From positions 4,404,501 through 4,468,500 of the forward strand of contig NZ_CP107970.1 of assembly GCF_036090055.1 (NCBI RefSeq): a stretch of 64,000 bases of DNA, given 5' to 3'. Each line of letters starts with the position of its first letter. The stretch's first letter is position 1. Below the pieces are notes generated by a model. The model saw nothing but the letters and a program-made list of their open reading frames with translations, had not been told where the DNA came from and searched no databases. Shown piece by piece: positions 32,955-40,842 of this stretch. The translations under genes were made by a program, and so were the position numbers. Source of the DNA: Nocardioides sp. NBC_00368 (GTDB taxonomy: Bacteria; Actinomycetota; Actinomycetes; Propionibacteriales; Nocardioidaceae).

Positions 32955-33395
32955 TTACCGGACGGCCCGCTTCACCAGCTCGGTGAGCTTCTTCTCGACG
33001 GCCGGGGTCATGGTCGTCACGGCGAAGACGGTCGGCCACATGTCGCCGTCGTCGAGGTTCGCCCACTCCTGGAAACCGAGCTCGGCATAGCGCATCTTGA
33101 ACTTCCCGGCGCACTTGTAGAAGACCACGACCTTGCCGTCGGCGTTCGCGTACGCGGGCATGCCGTACCAGGTCTTCGGCGCCAGGTCGGGGGCGTGCGT
33201 GGTGACGACCCGGTGGAGCGTCTCGCCGATGGCGCGATCGTTGTCGTCCATCGCCTCGATCTTCGCGAGGCAGTCGGCGAGGTCCGCCTCGGCCTTCTTG
33301 CTGCCGCTGCCCCGCTTGGCGGCCGTCCTCCGCTCGGCGGCCGCCTCCTTCATGGCGGCCTTCTCTTCCTCGGTGAATGTGCTGCTGTTCGCCAT
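32955..33395 (-). CDS. DUF1801-family protein
   Basis: The 146-residue protein has a Lys/Glu/Ala-rich N-terminus (EEEKAAMKEAAAERRTAAKR) and the DUF1801 core: LHRVVTTHAPDLAPKTWYGMPAYAN, then VVVFYKCAGKFKMRYAELGF. The family includes Fra/YdhG-like iron chaperone candidates, but function is not established. Regular length; stands alone. Confidence 0.85.
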   Translation of the reverse strand: MANSSTFTEEEKAAMKEAAAERRTAAKRGSGSKKAEADLADCLAKIEAMDDNDRAIGETLHRVVTTHAPDLAPKTWYGMPAYANADGKVVVFYKCAGKFKMRYAELGFQEWANLDDGDMWPTVFAVTTMTPAVEKKLTELVKRAVR

Positions 33396-33469
33396 TGGTC
33401 TTTCCTTCCTGGTCGGTCTGTTGAGACGAGCCTAGAAAGTCCGGAGCACGTACGCTTCTTCGTTCCTGA

Positions 33470-34147
33470 TCAGTCGAGGGGCGTGTAGACCATGTCCTCG
33501 CGGACCTCGAGCCCGAGGTCGTCGAGCATGTCGATGAGCACCACGACCACCTGCCGGGTGAGTCGGCCGATGAGCTGGTCCCGGGTCTCGTCGTGGTGGT
33601 CGAGCCACCAGATGATGCTGGCGTCGACCATGCCCATCAGGCCGGCGAGGATGCCGTCCGAGGGAGTGTCGCTGATGTCGGAGGCGCGCAGGTAGGAGCC
33701 CATCGCGTCGATGAGCTCGTCGAGGAAGCGGTTGCGTCCCATCCGGGCCCGGTGCAGGGCCCTGGTCTGGTGCTGTGCGGCGACGAACCGGTAGAGGTTC
33801 GGGTGCTCGTCGGCCCAGGCGACGCAGGACTCGAGGATGCCGCCGACGACCTCATGCGGGGTCCCGGCACGGGCGAGATGAGGGCGTACGCGGCGGATCA
33901 GCTCGGTCGACGCGAACCGGACGACCTCGGCGTCGAGCTGCTCCTTGCTGGCGAAGTGCCGGTAGACGTTCGGGCGGGGGAGGCCCGCGCGCTCGGCGAC
34001 CTGGGCCATGCCGACGTCGGGCCCGCGCTCCTCGATCGCCTCGACGGCCGCCTCGACCACCTGGGCGCGGCGTGCGTCGTTGTCGAGCGCCTCCTTCGCG
34101 GAACGGCGCCGGACCGTGGAATCCACCCACTTCACCACGTCAACCAC
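33470..34147 (-). CDS. TetR-family transcriptional regulator
   Basis: The 225-residue protein has the N-terminal TetR HTH (VVEAAVEAIEERGPDVGMAQVAERAGLPRPNVYRHFASKEQLDAEV, residues about 30-75) and a helical ligand domain ending VLIDMLDDLGLEV. GTG 34147 is the likely start. It is divergent from the acyl-CoA dehydrogenase gene, with operator-like repeats between them, so it probably represses the 34251-38719 cluster in response to a lipid or acyl-CoA. Confidence 0.88.
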   Translation of the reverse strand: MVDVVKWVDSTVRRRSAKEALDNDARRAQVVEAAVEAIEERGPDVGMAQVAERAGLPRPNVYRHFASKEQLDAEVVRFASTELIRRVRPHLARAGTPHEVVGGILESCVAWADEHPNLYRFVAAQHQTRALHRARMGRNRFLDELIDAMGSYLRASDISDTPSDGILAGLMGMVDASIIWWLDHHDETRDQLIGRLTRQVVVVLIDMLDDLGLEVREDMVYTPLD

Positions 34148-34201
34148 ATCGTCACCCTAGCGAGACATCACCGGCTACACCTTGTATCCAGCGAATAAGT
34201 G

Positions 34202-34225
34202 GGACACCATGTCCTTGATACATCA
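34202..34225. promoter_or_regulatory. inverted repeats in the TetR / acyl-CoA dehydrogenase divergent region
   Basis: GGACA-CCA-TGTCC (34202-34214) is followed directly by TGAT-AC-ATCA (34216-34225). Both sit between the divergent genes, 25-50 bases before ATG 34251, and are candidate operators for the TetR protein. Confidence 0.5.
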
Positions 34226-34250
34226 TGTACCCACCACCGAAAGGCCACGC

Positions 34251-35408
34251 ATGTCCCGCCGCTCGCCCTGGATGGACCAGGACCTCGACGACCTACGCGA
34301 CCTTGCCCGGACCTTCTTCGAGAAGGAGGTCAAGCCGAACATCGACACCTACATCGCCGACAAGCACGTCGACCGTGACCTGTGGCGCAAGGCCGGTGAG
34401 CTGGGCCTGCTGTGCCTCTCGATCCCGGAGGCGTACGGCGGTGGCGGTGGCACCTTCGCCCACGAGGCCGTGCTGATCGAGGAGCAGGCCCGAGTCGGCG
34501 ACACGTCCTTCGGCGCCTCGCTGCACAGCGGGATCGTGGCCCACTACCTGCTGGCGTACGGCACGGAGGAGCAGAAGAACGAGTGGCTGCCGAAGCTCGC
34601 CTCCGGCGAGGTGGTCTCCGCGATCGCGATGACCGAGCCCGGCACCGGCTCCGACCTGCAGGGCATCCGCACCAAGGCGATCAAGGACGGCGACGAGTAC
34701 GTCGTCAACGGCGCCAAGACGTTCATCACCAACGGCCTCCTGGCCGACATGGTCCTGGTCGCGGTGAAGACCAACCCCGAGGAGGCGGCCGCCGGGATCT
34801 CCCTGGTCATCGTCCCGACCGACGCCGAAGGCTTCCGCCGGGGCCGGGTGCTCGACAAGATCGGGATGAAGGGGCAGGACACCTGCGAGCTCTTCTTCGA
34901 CGACGTACGCATCCCTGCGTCGAACCTGCTCGGGGACAAGGAGGGCGACGGCTTCGTCCAGCTGATGATGCAGCTGCCGCAGGAGCGGCTGATCGTCGCG
35001 GTCGGCAGCGTGGCGGCGATGGAGTTCTGCTTCGAGGAGACCCTGCGGTACGTCAACGAGCGCACCGCCTTCGGCCGGCCGGTCTTCGGCTTCCAGAACA
35101 CCAAGTTCGAGATGGCCGAGATCGCGACCGAGGCCCGGGTCGCGCGCTCCTTCATCGACGAGTGCGTCGAGCTGCACGTCAAGGGTGAGCTCGACATCCC
35201 GACCGCCGCGATGGCCAAGTACTGGAGCTCCGAGCGCGCCGGCATCGTCGTCGACAAGTGCCTCCAGCTCTTCGGCGGCTACGGGTTCATGGAGGAGTAC
35301 CCGATCGCCCGCGCCTTCACCGACCTCCGCGTCCAGCGCATCTACGCCGGCACCACCGAGATCATGAAGGAGATCATCAGCCGATCCCTTCCGGTCCCCA
35401 CCCGATGA
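34251..35408 (+). CDS. acyl-CoA dehydrogenase
   Basis: The 385-residue flavoprotein has the classical ACAD segments: IAMTEPGTGSDLQGIRTKA (FAD/substrate loop), LIVAVGSVAAMEFC, ERTAFGRPVFGFQNTKF, and the C-terminal QLFGGYGFMEEYPIARAFTDLRVQRI with YAGTTEIMKEII. The Glu of the C-terminal loop region is the usual catalytic base position in this branch. ATG 34251 follows AAAGG and starts at the first conserved helix (SPWMDQDLDDLRDLARTFFE). It oxidises an acyl-CoA to the enoyl-CoA; chain length is not predictable. Confidence 0.93.
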   Translation: MSRRSPWMDQDLDDLRDLARTFFEKEVKPNIDTYIADKHVDRDLWRKAGELGLLCLSIPEAYGGGGGTFAHEAVLIEEQARVGDTSFGASLHSGIVAHYLLAYGTEEQKNEWLPKLASGEVVSAIAMTEPGTGSDLQGIRTKAIKDGDEYVVNGAKTFITNGLLADMVLVAVKTNPEEAAAGISLVIVPTDAEGFRRGRVLDKIGMKGQDTCELFFDDVRIPASNLLGDKEGDGFVQLMMQLPQERLIVAVGSVAAMEFCFEETLRYVNERTAFGRPVFGFQNTKFEMAEIATEARVARSFIDECVELHVKGELDIPTAAMAKYWSSERAGIVVDKCLQLFGGYGFMEEYPIARAFTDLRVQRIYAGTTEIMKEIISRSLPVPTR

Positions 35409-35428
35409 GAACCACGAAGGAGGTCGTC

Positions 35429-36406
35429 ATGAAGACGACGACGAAGCAGTCCTACCACGACACCCTGCGGACGCTCTCGGAGGCGTCGGTGGACCAGCAC
35501 TTCCAGGCGTTCAAGGACATCGCCTGGGACGACCCCGAGTTCCACCTCGACCCGAACGACGAGCGCTTCATCCTCACCGACGCCGACGAGATCGGCCGTC
35601 ACGAGTGGTACAAGTCGCTCTCGAAGGAGCGGCAGATCCAGGTCGGCGTCTACCGCTACGCGCAGATCGCGAAGGTCGGGCGCCAGTTCGAGCAGGTGCT
35701 CATCGCCGGGGTGATGCACCACCTGATCCTGGCGAAGGACGGCAACCCCGAGTTCCGCTATGCGATGCACGAGGTCACCGAGGAGACCCATCACATCCAG
35801 ATGTTCCAGGAGTCGGTCAACCGGTTCGTGGAGAACGCAGGTGTCGATGGCGTCGCCGGTGCACCGGGATGGTTCGCCTGGCTGGCTCCGCTGGTGACGT
35901 CGGCCGGGACCTGGTTCCCGGAGATCTTCTTCGTCGGCATCCTCGGTGGCGAGGAGCCGATCGACCACCTGCAGAAGAGCATCATGCGGGCCGGCGGCAG
36001 CCACCCGCTGATCGACCGCGTCATGCAGATCCACATCGCCGAGGAGGCGCGGCACATCGGCTTCGCGCACCAGTACCTCGAGCACCACTGGGCGCGGATG
36101 AACCCGCTCAAGCGGCGCGCGCTGACCTACCTGTTCCCGGTCGTCATGCGACTCCTGTGCGACGTGATCATGGTGCCGAGCAAGCAGGCGCGCGAGGACA
36201 TGGGCATCCCGAAGGACGTCGCCAAGGAGATCTGGTGGAAGTCCGAGGACTCCGAGAAGCTCCTGCGCGACCTCTTCTCGGACGTACGCCTCCTGGCCGA
36301 CAACCTGGGCATCCGCAAGGGGCCGGCCAAGCTGGTCTGGCGGGCCCTCGGCATCGACGGGCGGGCGGCGCGCTTCCGCGCGGAGCCCTCCAACGCGGCG
36401 GTCTGA
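35429..36406 (+). CDS. AurF-like diiron oxygenase
   Basis: The 325-residue helical protein has the ferritin-like diiron ligands in MHEVTEETHHIQMFQE and later HIAEEARHIGFAHQYLEHH (E..E..H and E..H..E patterns). This fits the p-aminobenzoate N-oxygenase AurF / DUF3066 family, which activates O2 for N-oxygenation or hydroxylation. A very strong ribosome site (AAGGAGG) precedes ATG 35429, 20 bases after the dehydrogenase. It is probably the oxygenase step for a hydrophobic substrate shared with the downstream monooxygenase. Confidence 0.82.
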   Translation: MKTTTKQSYHDTLRTLSEASVDQHFQAFKDIAWDDPEFHLDPNDERFILTDADEIGRHEWYKSLSKERQIQVGVYRYAQIAKVGRQFEQVLIAGVMHHLILAKDGNPEFRYAMHEVTEETHHIQMFQESVNRFVENAGVDGVAGAPGWFAWLAPLVTSAGTWFPEIFFVGILGGEEPIDHLQKSIMRAGGSHPLIDRVMQIHIAEEARHIGFAHQYLEHHWARMNPLKRRALTYLFPVVMRLLCDVIMVPSKQAREDMGIPKDVAKEIWWKSEDSEKLLRDLFSDVRLLADNLGIRKGPAKLVWRALGIDGRAARFRAEPSNAAV

Positions 36407-36407
36407 C

Positions 36408-37214
36408 GTGCTGGCGTACGAGAGCAGCGGCTCGGGCGAGCCGCTGCTCCTGATCCACGGCATCGGTCACCGCCGCCAGGCCTGGCACCCGGTCGTCGAC
36501 CGGCTCGCCGAGCACCACGAGGTGTTCCTCGTGGACCTGCCGGGACATGGCGAGTCGCCGGCTCACGTGACCGACGGCCGCTCGCCGCGGCAGGCGCTGA
36601 TCGAGCCGCTGGAGGAGTTCATGGCGGCGGCCGGCCTGGAGCGCCCGCACGTGGTGGGCAACAGCCTCGGTGCGCTGGTTGCCCTGGAGATGAGCAAGCA
36701 CGGGCTCGCCCGGAGCGTCACCGCGATCTCCCCGGCCGGCTTCTGGCGCAACGACGTCGAGTTCGCCTACGTACGGGCGCTGTTCGCCTCGGTCGTCGCG
36801 ACCTCGGGCGTGCTGAAGCCGGTCGCGCCGTGGCTGCTGCGTCACCCCTGGGGCCGGACGCTCGGTCTCAGCTGGGCGAGCGCCCGGCCGACGCTGATCA
36901 CGCCGGAGGCGGCGTACGAGGACCTGCGGAACATGCTGGACTCCAAGCAGGCCGTGCGCGACATCATCCGCGGCGGCTACCTCTTCGACGGCGCCGTGCC
37001 GGCGGACGTGCCGATCACGATCGCCTGGGGCAGCAAGGACCGGGTCCTGCGTCCCTACCAGGCCGGCCAGGCTCGGGTGCGCCTGCCCGGAGCCCGTCAC
37101 GTCGAGCTGCCCGGCTGCGGGCACGTGCCGATGGCGGACGACCCCGACCTGATCGCCGACACCATCCTGGCGACCACCCAGGACACGAGCACGGACCTCC
37201 GGAGGACCGCATGA
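36408..37214 (+). CDS. alpha/beta-fold hydrolase
   Basis: The 268-residue protein has oxyanion segment LLLIHGIGHRRQAW, acid/lid region DLPGHGESPAH, nucleophile Ser in VVGNSLGALVALEM and the C-terminal His in GCGHVPMADDPD. It starts at GTG 36408, one base after the previous stop. It overlaps the Baeyer-Villiger gene by 4 bases (ATGA), so it may hydrolyse the ester or lactone that enzyme makes. Confidence 0.9.
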   Translation: MLAYESSGSGEPLLLIHGIGHRRQAWHPVVDRLAEHHEVFLVDLPGHGESPAHVTDGRSPRQALIEPLEEFMAAAGLERPHVVGNSLGALVALEMSKHGLARSVTAISPAGFWRNDVEFAYVRALFASVVATSGVLKPVAPWLLRHPWGRTLGLSWASARPTLITPEAAYEDLRNMLDSKQAVRDIIRGGYLFDGAVPADVPITIAWGSKDRVLRPYQAGQARVRLPGARHVELPGCGHVPMADDPDLIADTILATTQDTSTDLRRTA

Positions 37215-38719
37215 CCACCCACCGCCACGTCGACGTGCTCATCGTCGGGGCCGGCCTGTCCGGCGTGGGCGTCGCCAGCCAGCTGACCCGCGAACGGACC
37301 GGGCGGACGTACGCCATCCTCGAGCGGCGCACCGCGATGGGCGGCACCTGGGACCTGTTCCGCTACCCCGGGATCCGCTCGGACTCGGACATGTTCACCT
37401 TCGGCTACGGGTTCCGGCCGTGGCACGGCACGAAGGTGCTGGCCGACGGCCCGAGCATCAAGCGCTACATCGAGGAGACGGCGGACGAGTACGGCGTCAC
37501 CCGGCACACCCACTTCGGCCGCAAGGTCGTCGCCGCCTCCTGGTCCAGCGAACGTGGTCTGTGGACCACCACGGCGCTCGACGAGAGCACCGGGGAGACG
37601 GAGGAGTGGACGAGTCACTTCCTCGTCGGCGCGACCGGCTACTACGACTACGACCAGGGCCATCGACCCGTTTTCCCTGGTGAGGACCGGTTCCAGGGCG
37701 AGCTCGTCCACCCGCAGCACTGGCCCGAGGACCTCGACCACACCGGCAAGCGCGTGGTCGTCATCGGCAGCGGCGCCACCGCGATCACCCTGGTTCCGAA
37801 CCTGGCCGAGAAGGCCGAGCACGTCACGATGCTGCAGCGCTCGCCGACGTACGTCATGCCGGTCCCGGCCGATGACCCGGTCTCGGCCGCGTTCAACCTG
37901 CTCAAGGTGCCGAGCGGGGCGGTCTACGGCACCGGCCGCGTACGCAACATCCTGCTGCAGCAGGGCATGTACCGGTTCTGTCGCACCGCGCCCAAGGCCG
38001 CCCGGAAGGCGATCCTCGCCGCGATCCGTGCCCAGGTCGGCAGCGAGGTGGACATGAAGCACTTCGAGCCGAGCTACAACCCCTGGGACGAGCGACTGTG
38101 CGTGGTGCCGAACGGTGACCTGTTCTCCGTCCTGCGGCGCGGCGAGGCCTCGATCGTCACCGACACGATCGACACCTTCACCGAGACCGGGATCCGGCTG
38201 GCGTCGGGTGAGGAGATCCCCGCCGACATCGTCGTCACCGCGACCGGACTCAAGATCCAGCTGCTCGGCGGCATGCGCGTCGAGGTCGACGGCGAGCCGG
38301 TCGACACCCGCGACCGGATGCTCTACAAGGGCACCCTGGTCGAGGGCATGCCCAACGCGATGATCGTGATGGGCTACACCAACGCGTCCTGGACGCTGAA
38401 GGCCGATCTCGCCGGTGCGTACCTGTGCCGCCTGCTCAAGCACATGGCCCGCAACGGCTACGGCCAGGTGGTGGCTGAGGCGGCGGACGATGATCGCGAG
38501 GAGGTCTCCGTGATGGGTGCCTCGATGCGGTCGGGCTACATCCAGCGCGGCGACGCCGTGATGCCCCGCCAGGGCAAGCGGGCCCCGTGGCAGATCCGGC
38601 AGGACTACCTCTACGACACCCGCGAGCTGCGGCTCCGCTCCGTCGACGACCCGAACCTCCGGTTCACGTCGCGGACCGTGCCGGCGTCGGCGCCGGTGGT
38701 CGAGGGGGTGCCCGCCTAG
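37211..38719 (+). CDS. Baeyer-Villiger flavin monooxygenase (EthA-like)
   Basis: The 502-residue protein has the N-terminal FAD Rossmann motif VLIVGAGLSGVGVA, the GTWDLFRYPGIRSD segment, and the type I BVMO fingerprint FQGELVHPQHWP followed by the NADPH motif VVVIGSGATAI. Length matches mycobacterial EthA. It inserts oxygen beside a ketone, or S-oxygenates thioamides, using NADPH. It is coupled to the hydrolase upstream, a usual ketone-to-ester-to-acid arrangement. Confidence 0.93.
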   Translation: MTTHRHVDVLIVGAGLSGVGVASQLTRERTGRTYAILERRTAMGGTWDLFRYPGIRSDSDMFTFGYGFRPWHGTKVLADGPSIKRYIEETADEYGVTRHTHFGRKVVAASWSSERGLWTTTALDESTGETEEWTSHFLVGATGYYDYDQGHRPVFPGEDRFQGELVHPQHWPEDLDHTGKRVVVIGSGATAITLVPNLAEKAEHVTMLQRSPTYVMPVPADDPVSAAFNLLKVPSGAVYGTGRVRNILLQQGMYRFCRTAPKAARKAILAAIRAQVGSEVDMKHFEPSYNPWDERLCVVPNGDLFSVLRRGEASIVTDTIDTFTETGIRLASGEEIPADIVVTATGLKIQLLGGMRVEVDGEPVDTRDRMLYKGTLVEGMPNAMIVMGYTNASWTLKADLAGAYLCRLLKHMARNGYGQVVAEAADDDREEVSVMGASMRSGYIQRGDAVMPRQGKRAPWQIRQDYLYDTRELRLRSVDDPNLRFTSRTVPASAPVVEGVPA

Positions 38720-39366
38720 AGCCCGGCGAGCGGTGCCCGGGCGAAGACGATGGCGCCCGGGACCTCGTCGTCCGGCCGCATCAGGAGCTCGGCCTCGATG
38801 TCGAAGCCGGCCTCGCGCAGCCACCGGGAGACCTGCTCGGGCCGGCGCCGGTGGCTGTCGACGTTGATCGGGCGCCCGGCGTAGCCGGTGGTGGAGCGCC
38901 GGGTCTCGTCGCCGACGTGGAACCCGACCAGCACCGGCCCGCCGGGCCGCACCACCCGCCGGAACTCCGCGAAGACCCCTGGCACCGCCGCGTCGGGGAT
39001 GTGGATGACGGACCAGAAGGCGAGTACGCCGCCCACGGATCCGTCCGCCAGCGGGAGATCGGTCATCGACCCGACCTCGAACCCGAGATCCGGGTGGTCG
39101 TGCCGCGCGATCGCGATCATCTCGGGGGAGAGGTCGATCCCGAAGGCGTCGACTCCGAGGTCGTGCAGGTGGCGGGTGACGTACCCGGGGCCGCAGCCGA
39201 CGTCGGCCACCGGCCCACCGCCGCCGTCCCGCACGGTCTCGGCGAAGACGGCCAGCCCCGCACGCAGGTAGGGGCGGTCGTCCAGCAGGCCGCGTACCTT
39301 CTCGGCGTAGCCGGCGGCGTCCGTGTCGTAGGACTCGCGGGTCTGGTTCAGCCAGTCGTCGGGCAT
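38716..39366 (-). CDS. class I SAM-dependent methyltransferase
   Basis: The 216-residue protein has motif I VADVGCGPGYVTRHL, the acidic post-I FGIDLSPEMIAIA and motif IV region VLAFWSVIHIPD. No substrate-specific domain is attached. Convergent with the BVMO gene (4-base overlap). The substrate is unknown. Confidence 0.88.
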   Translation of the reverse strand: MPDDWLNQTRESYDTDAAGYAEKVRGLLDDRPYLRAGLAVFAETVRDGGGGPVADVGCGPGYVTRHLHDLGVDAFGIDLSPEMIAIARHDHPDLGFEVGSMTDLPLADGSVGGVLAFWSVIHIPDAAVPGVFAEFRRVVRPGGPVLVGFHVGDETRRSTTGYAGRPINVDSHRRRPEQVSRWLREAGFDIEAELLMRPDDEVPGAIVFARAPLAGL

Positions 39367-39381
39367 CGCGGCGGCTCCTGG

Positions 39382-40140
39382 TCAGCCCACGCGCGAGGCG
39401 AGGGCGCTTGCCGCCTGGCGCACCTCGTGGCCGAGGGGAGTGGGGTCGGCGAAGGCGGGGTTGGTGGTCTGGCCGGCGACCTGGATCGCCGCGAGGAACT
39501 CGCCGTCGGCGCTGATCAGGGGTGCCCCGACCGAGGATGCGCCCACCACGCGTTCGTCGTGGGACGCGACCCAGCCGCGCTGCCGGATCTCCTCGAGCTC
39601 ACGGCGGAAGTCCTCGAGCGAGACCCGGGTCCCGTCGGCCCGGGTGAACTCGTCGATCCCGCCGAGCACTGACTCGAGATCCTCGGGATCCATGTAGGCG
39701 GCGATGACCTTGCCCGCACCGAGGTGGAGCGGCAGCCGCTCGCCGATCGGGAGGACGTAGCGCAACGGGTCGCTGCCCTCGACCCGCGCGATCACGGCGC
39801 GCGACGAGCCGGCGCGGACGAATACGGACGCGGTGAGTCCGGTGGCGGCGGCGAGCTGCTGCAGGATCATCGGCGCGGTGGCGGCCAGCCGATTGGTGGC
39901 CAGGTAGGCGTGCGCCCCGAAAAGCATCGCGACACCCGTTCGATAGCCGGTGCCGTCCTGTTCGACACGACCGCGTGCCTCGAGCGCGTTGAGGATGCGC
40001 TGGGTCGTGGCGACGTGCAGGCCGGCTCGGCGTGCGACCTCGCTCAGTCGCAGCGGCGTACGCGTCGCCTCGAGGACCTCGAGGACGTCGATGGCTCTCT
40101 CCAGAGACCGCATCGTGCTTGCCGGTTTCTCCTCGCTCAC
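39382..40140 (-). CDS. IclR-family transcriptional regulator
   Basis: The 252-residue protein has a winged HTH (LRLSEVARRAGLHVATTQRILNALEARG, residues about 28-55) and the IclR effector domain (LPIGERLPLHLGAGKVIAAYM, ASSVGAPLISADGEFLAAIQVAG). GTG 40140 follows GGAGGAGG. It is divergent from the tctB-headed operon and is its most likely regulator. The effector is probably the transported acid. Confidence 0.9.
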   Translation of the reverse strand: MSEEKPASTMRSLERAIDVLEVLEATRTPLRLSEVARRAGLHVATTQRILNALEARGRVEQDGTGYRTGVAMLFGAHAYLATNRLAATAPMILQQLAAATGLTASVFVRAGSSRAVIARVEGSDPLRYVLPIGERLPLHLGAGKVIAAYMDPEDLESVLGGIDEFTRADGTRVSLEDFRRELEEIRQRGWVASHDERVVGASSVGAPLISADGEFLAAIQVAGQTTNPAFADPTPLGHEVRQAASALASRVG

Positions 40141-40197
40141 GTGCCTCCTCCGTTTCGTCGCGACGCATCGAATCCTCGCACCCCCGACCCCGGGGGC

Positions 40198-40253
40198 TTG
40201 ACAGGGTGACGACCGTCACGGATAGTTCCTCATGCCGTGATACACCTTATCAC
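40198..40253 (+). promoter_or_regulatory. tct operon promoter with two palindromic operators
   Basis: A consensus -35 TTGACA (40198-40203) is 17 bases before GATAGT (40221-40226). The spacer holds GTGACG-AC-CGTCAC (40206-40219). Just before the start codon lies GTGATA-CACCT-TATCAC (40237-40253). The first would compete with RNA polymerase; the second could block elongation or load a dimer downstream. Confidence 0.7.
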
Positions 40254-40256
40254 AGA

Positions 40257-40838
40257 ATGAGAAGAATGAGCGACAACACCAACATCCCCGCCTCCACGGC
40301 GGCAGGCGGTCCAGCGACCGCCGACGAGCGACGCAGGTCCGTCCTGCCGTTGCTCGTCGCGGCGCTCGTCGTCGCGATCGGAGCGGCCGCGTTCATCGGC
40401 TCGCGCTCCCTCGGCTACTGGGACGACCTCGGGCCCGGGCCAGGCTTCTTCCCGGTCTGGCTCGGCGTGCTCCTGGTCGTGCTGGGACTCGTCTGGTTCG
40501 GCCAGGAGCTGCGCGCACGTCTCCGTCCCGAGACCCCCGAGAACCCGAACAGGCCGGCCGCCGACGAGGAGGAGACGCCCGACTACTCCCTCCCGACCGT
40601 GCTGGCCATCCTGGTGAGTCTGTGCGTGCTCGCGGCCTGCCTCGAGCTGGTCGGCTACCAGGTCAGCATGCTGGTCTTCCTGCTCTTCCACCTGCTGGTG
40701 GTCGGGCGCCGTGGGCCGCTGCAGTCGCTGGTCATCGCGCTGATCGGGAGCTTCGGCGTCTTCTACGCCTTCACCCGGCTGCTGACGGTCCCGCTACCGG
40801 TCTCCGGCATCCCGTTCCTGCGCGACCTGGGGCTGTGA
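40257..40838 (+). CDS. tctB: tripartite tricarboxylate transporter small subunit TctB
   Basis: The 193-residue protein has four membrane helices (about 24-45, 60-78, 108-130 and 136-175), the TctB pattern with LGPGPGFFPVWLGVLLVVLG in the second helix region. ATG 40257 is used; ATG 40266 is equally possible, and neither has a clear ribosome site. First gene of a tctB-tctA-tctC operon. Confidence 0.85.
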   Translation: MRRMSDNTNIPASTAAGGPATADERRRSVLPLLVAALVVAIGAAAFIGSRSLGYWDDLGPGPGFFPVWLGVLLVVLGLVWFGQELRARLRPETPENPNRPAADEEETPDYSLPTVLAILVSLCVLAACLELVGYQVSMLVFLLFHLLVVGRRGPLQSLVIALIGSFGVFYAFTRLLTVPLPVSGIPFLRDLGL

Positions 40839-40842
40839 GGTC

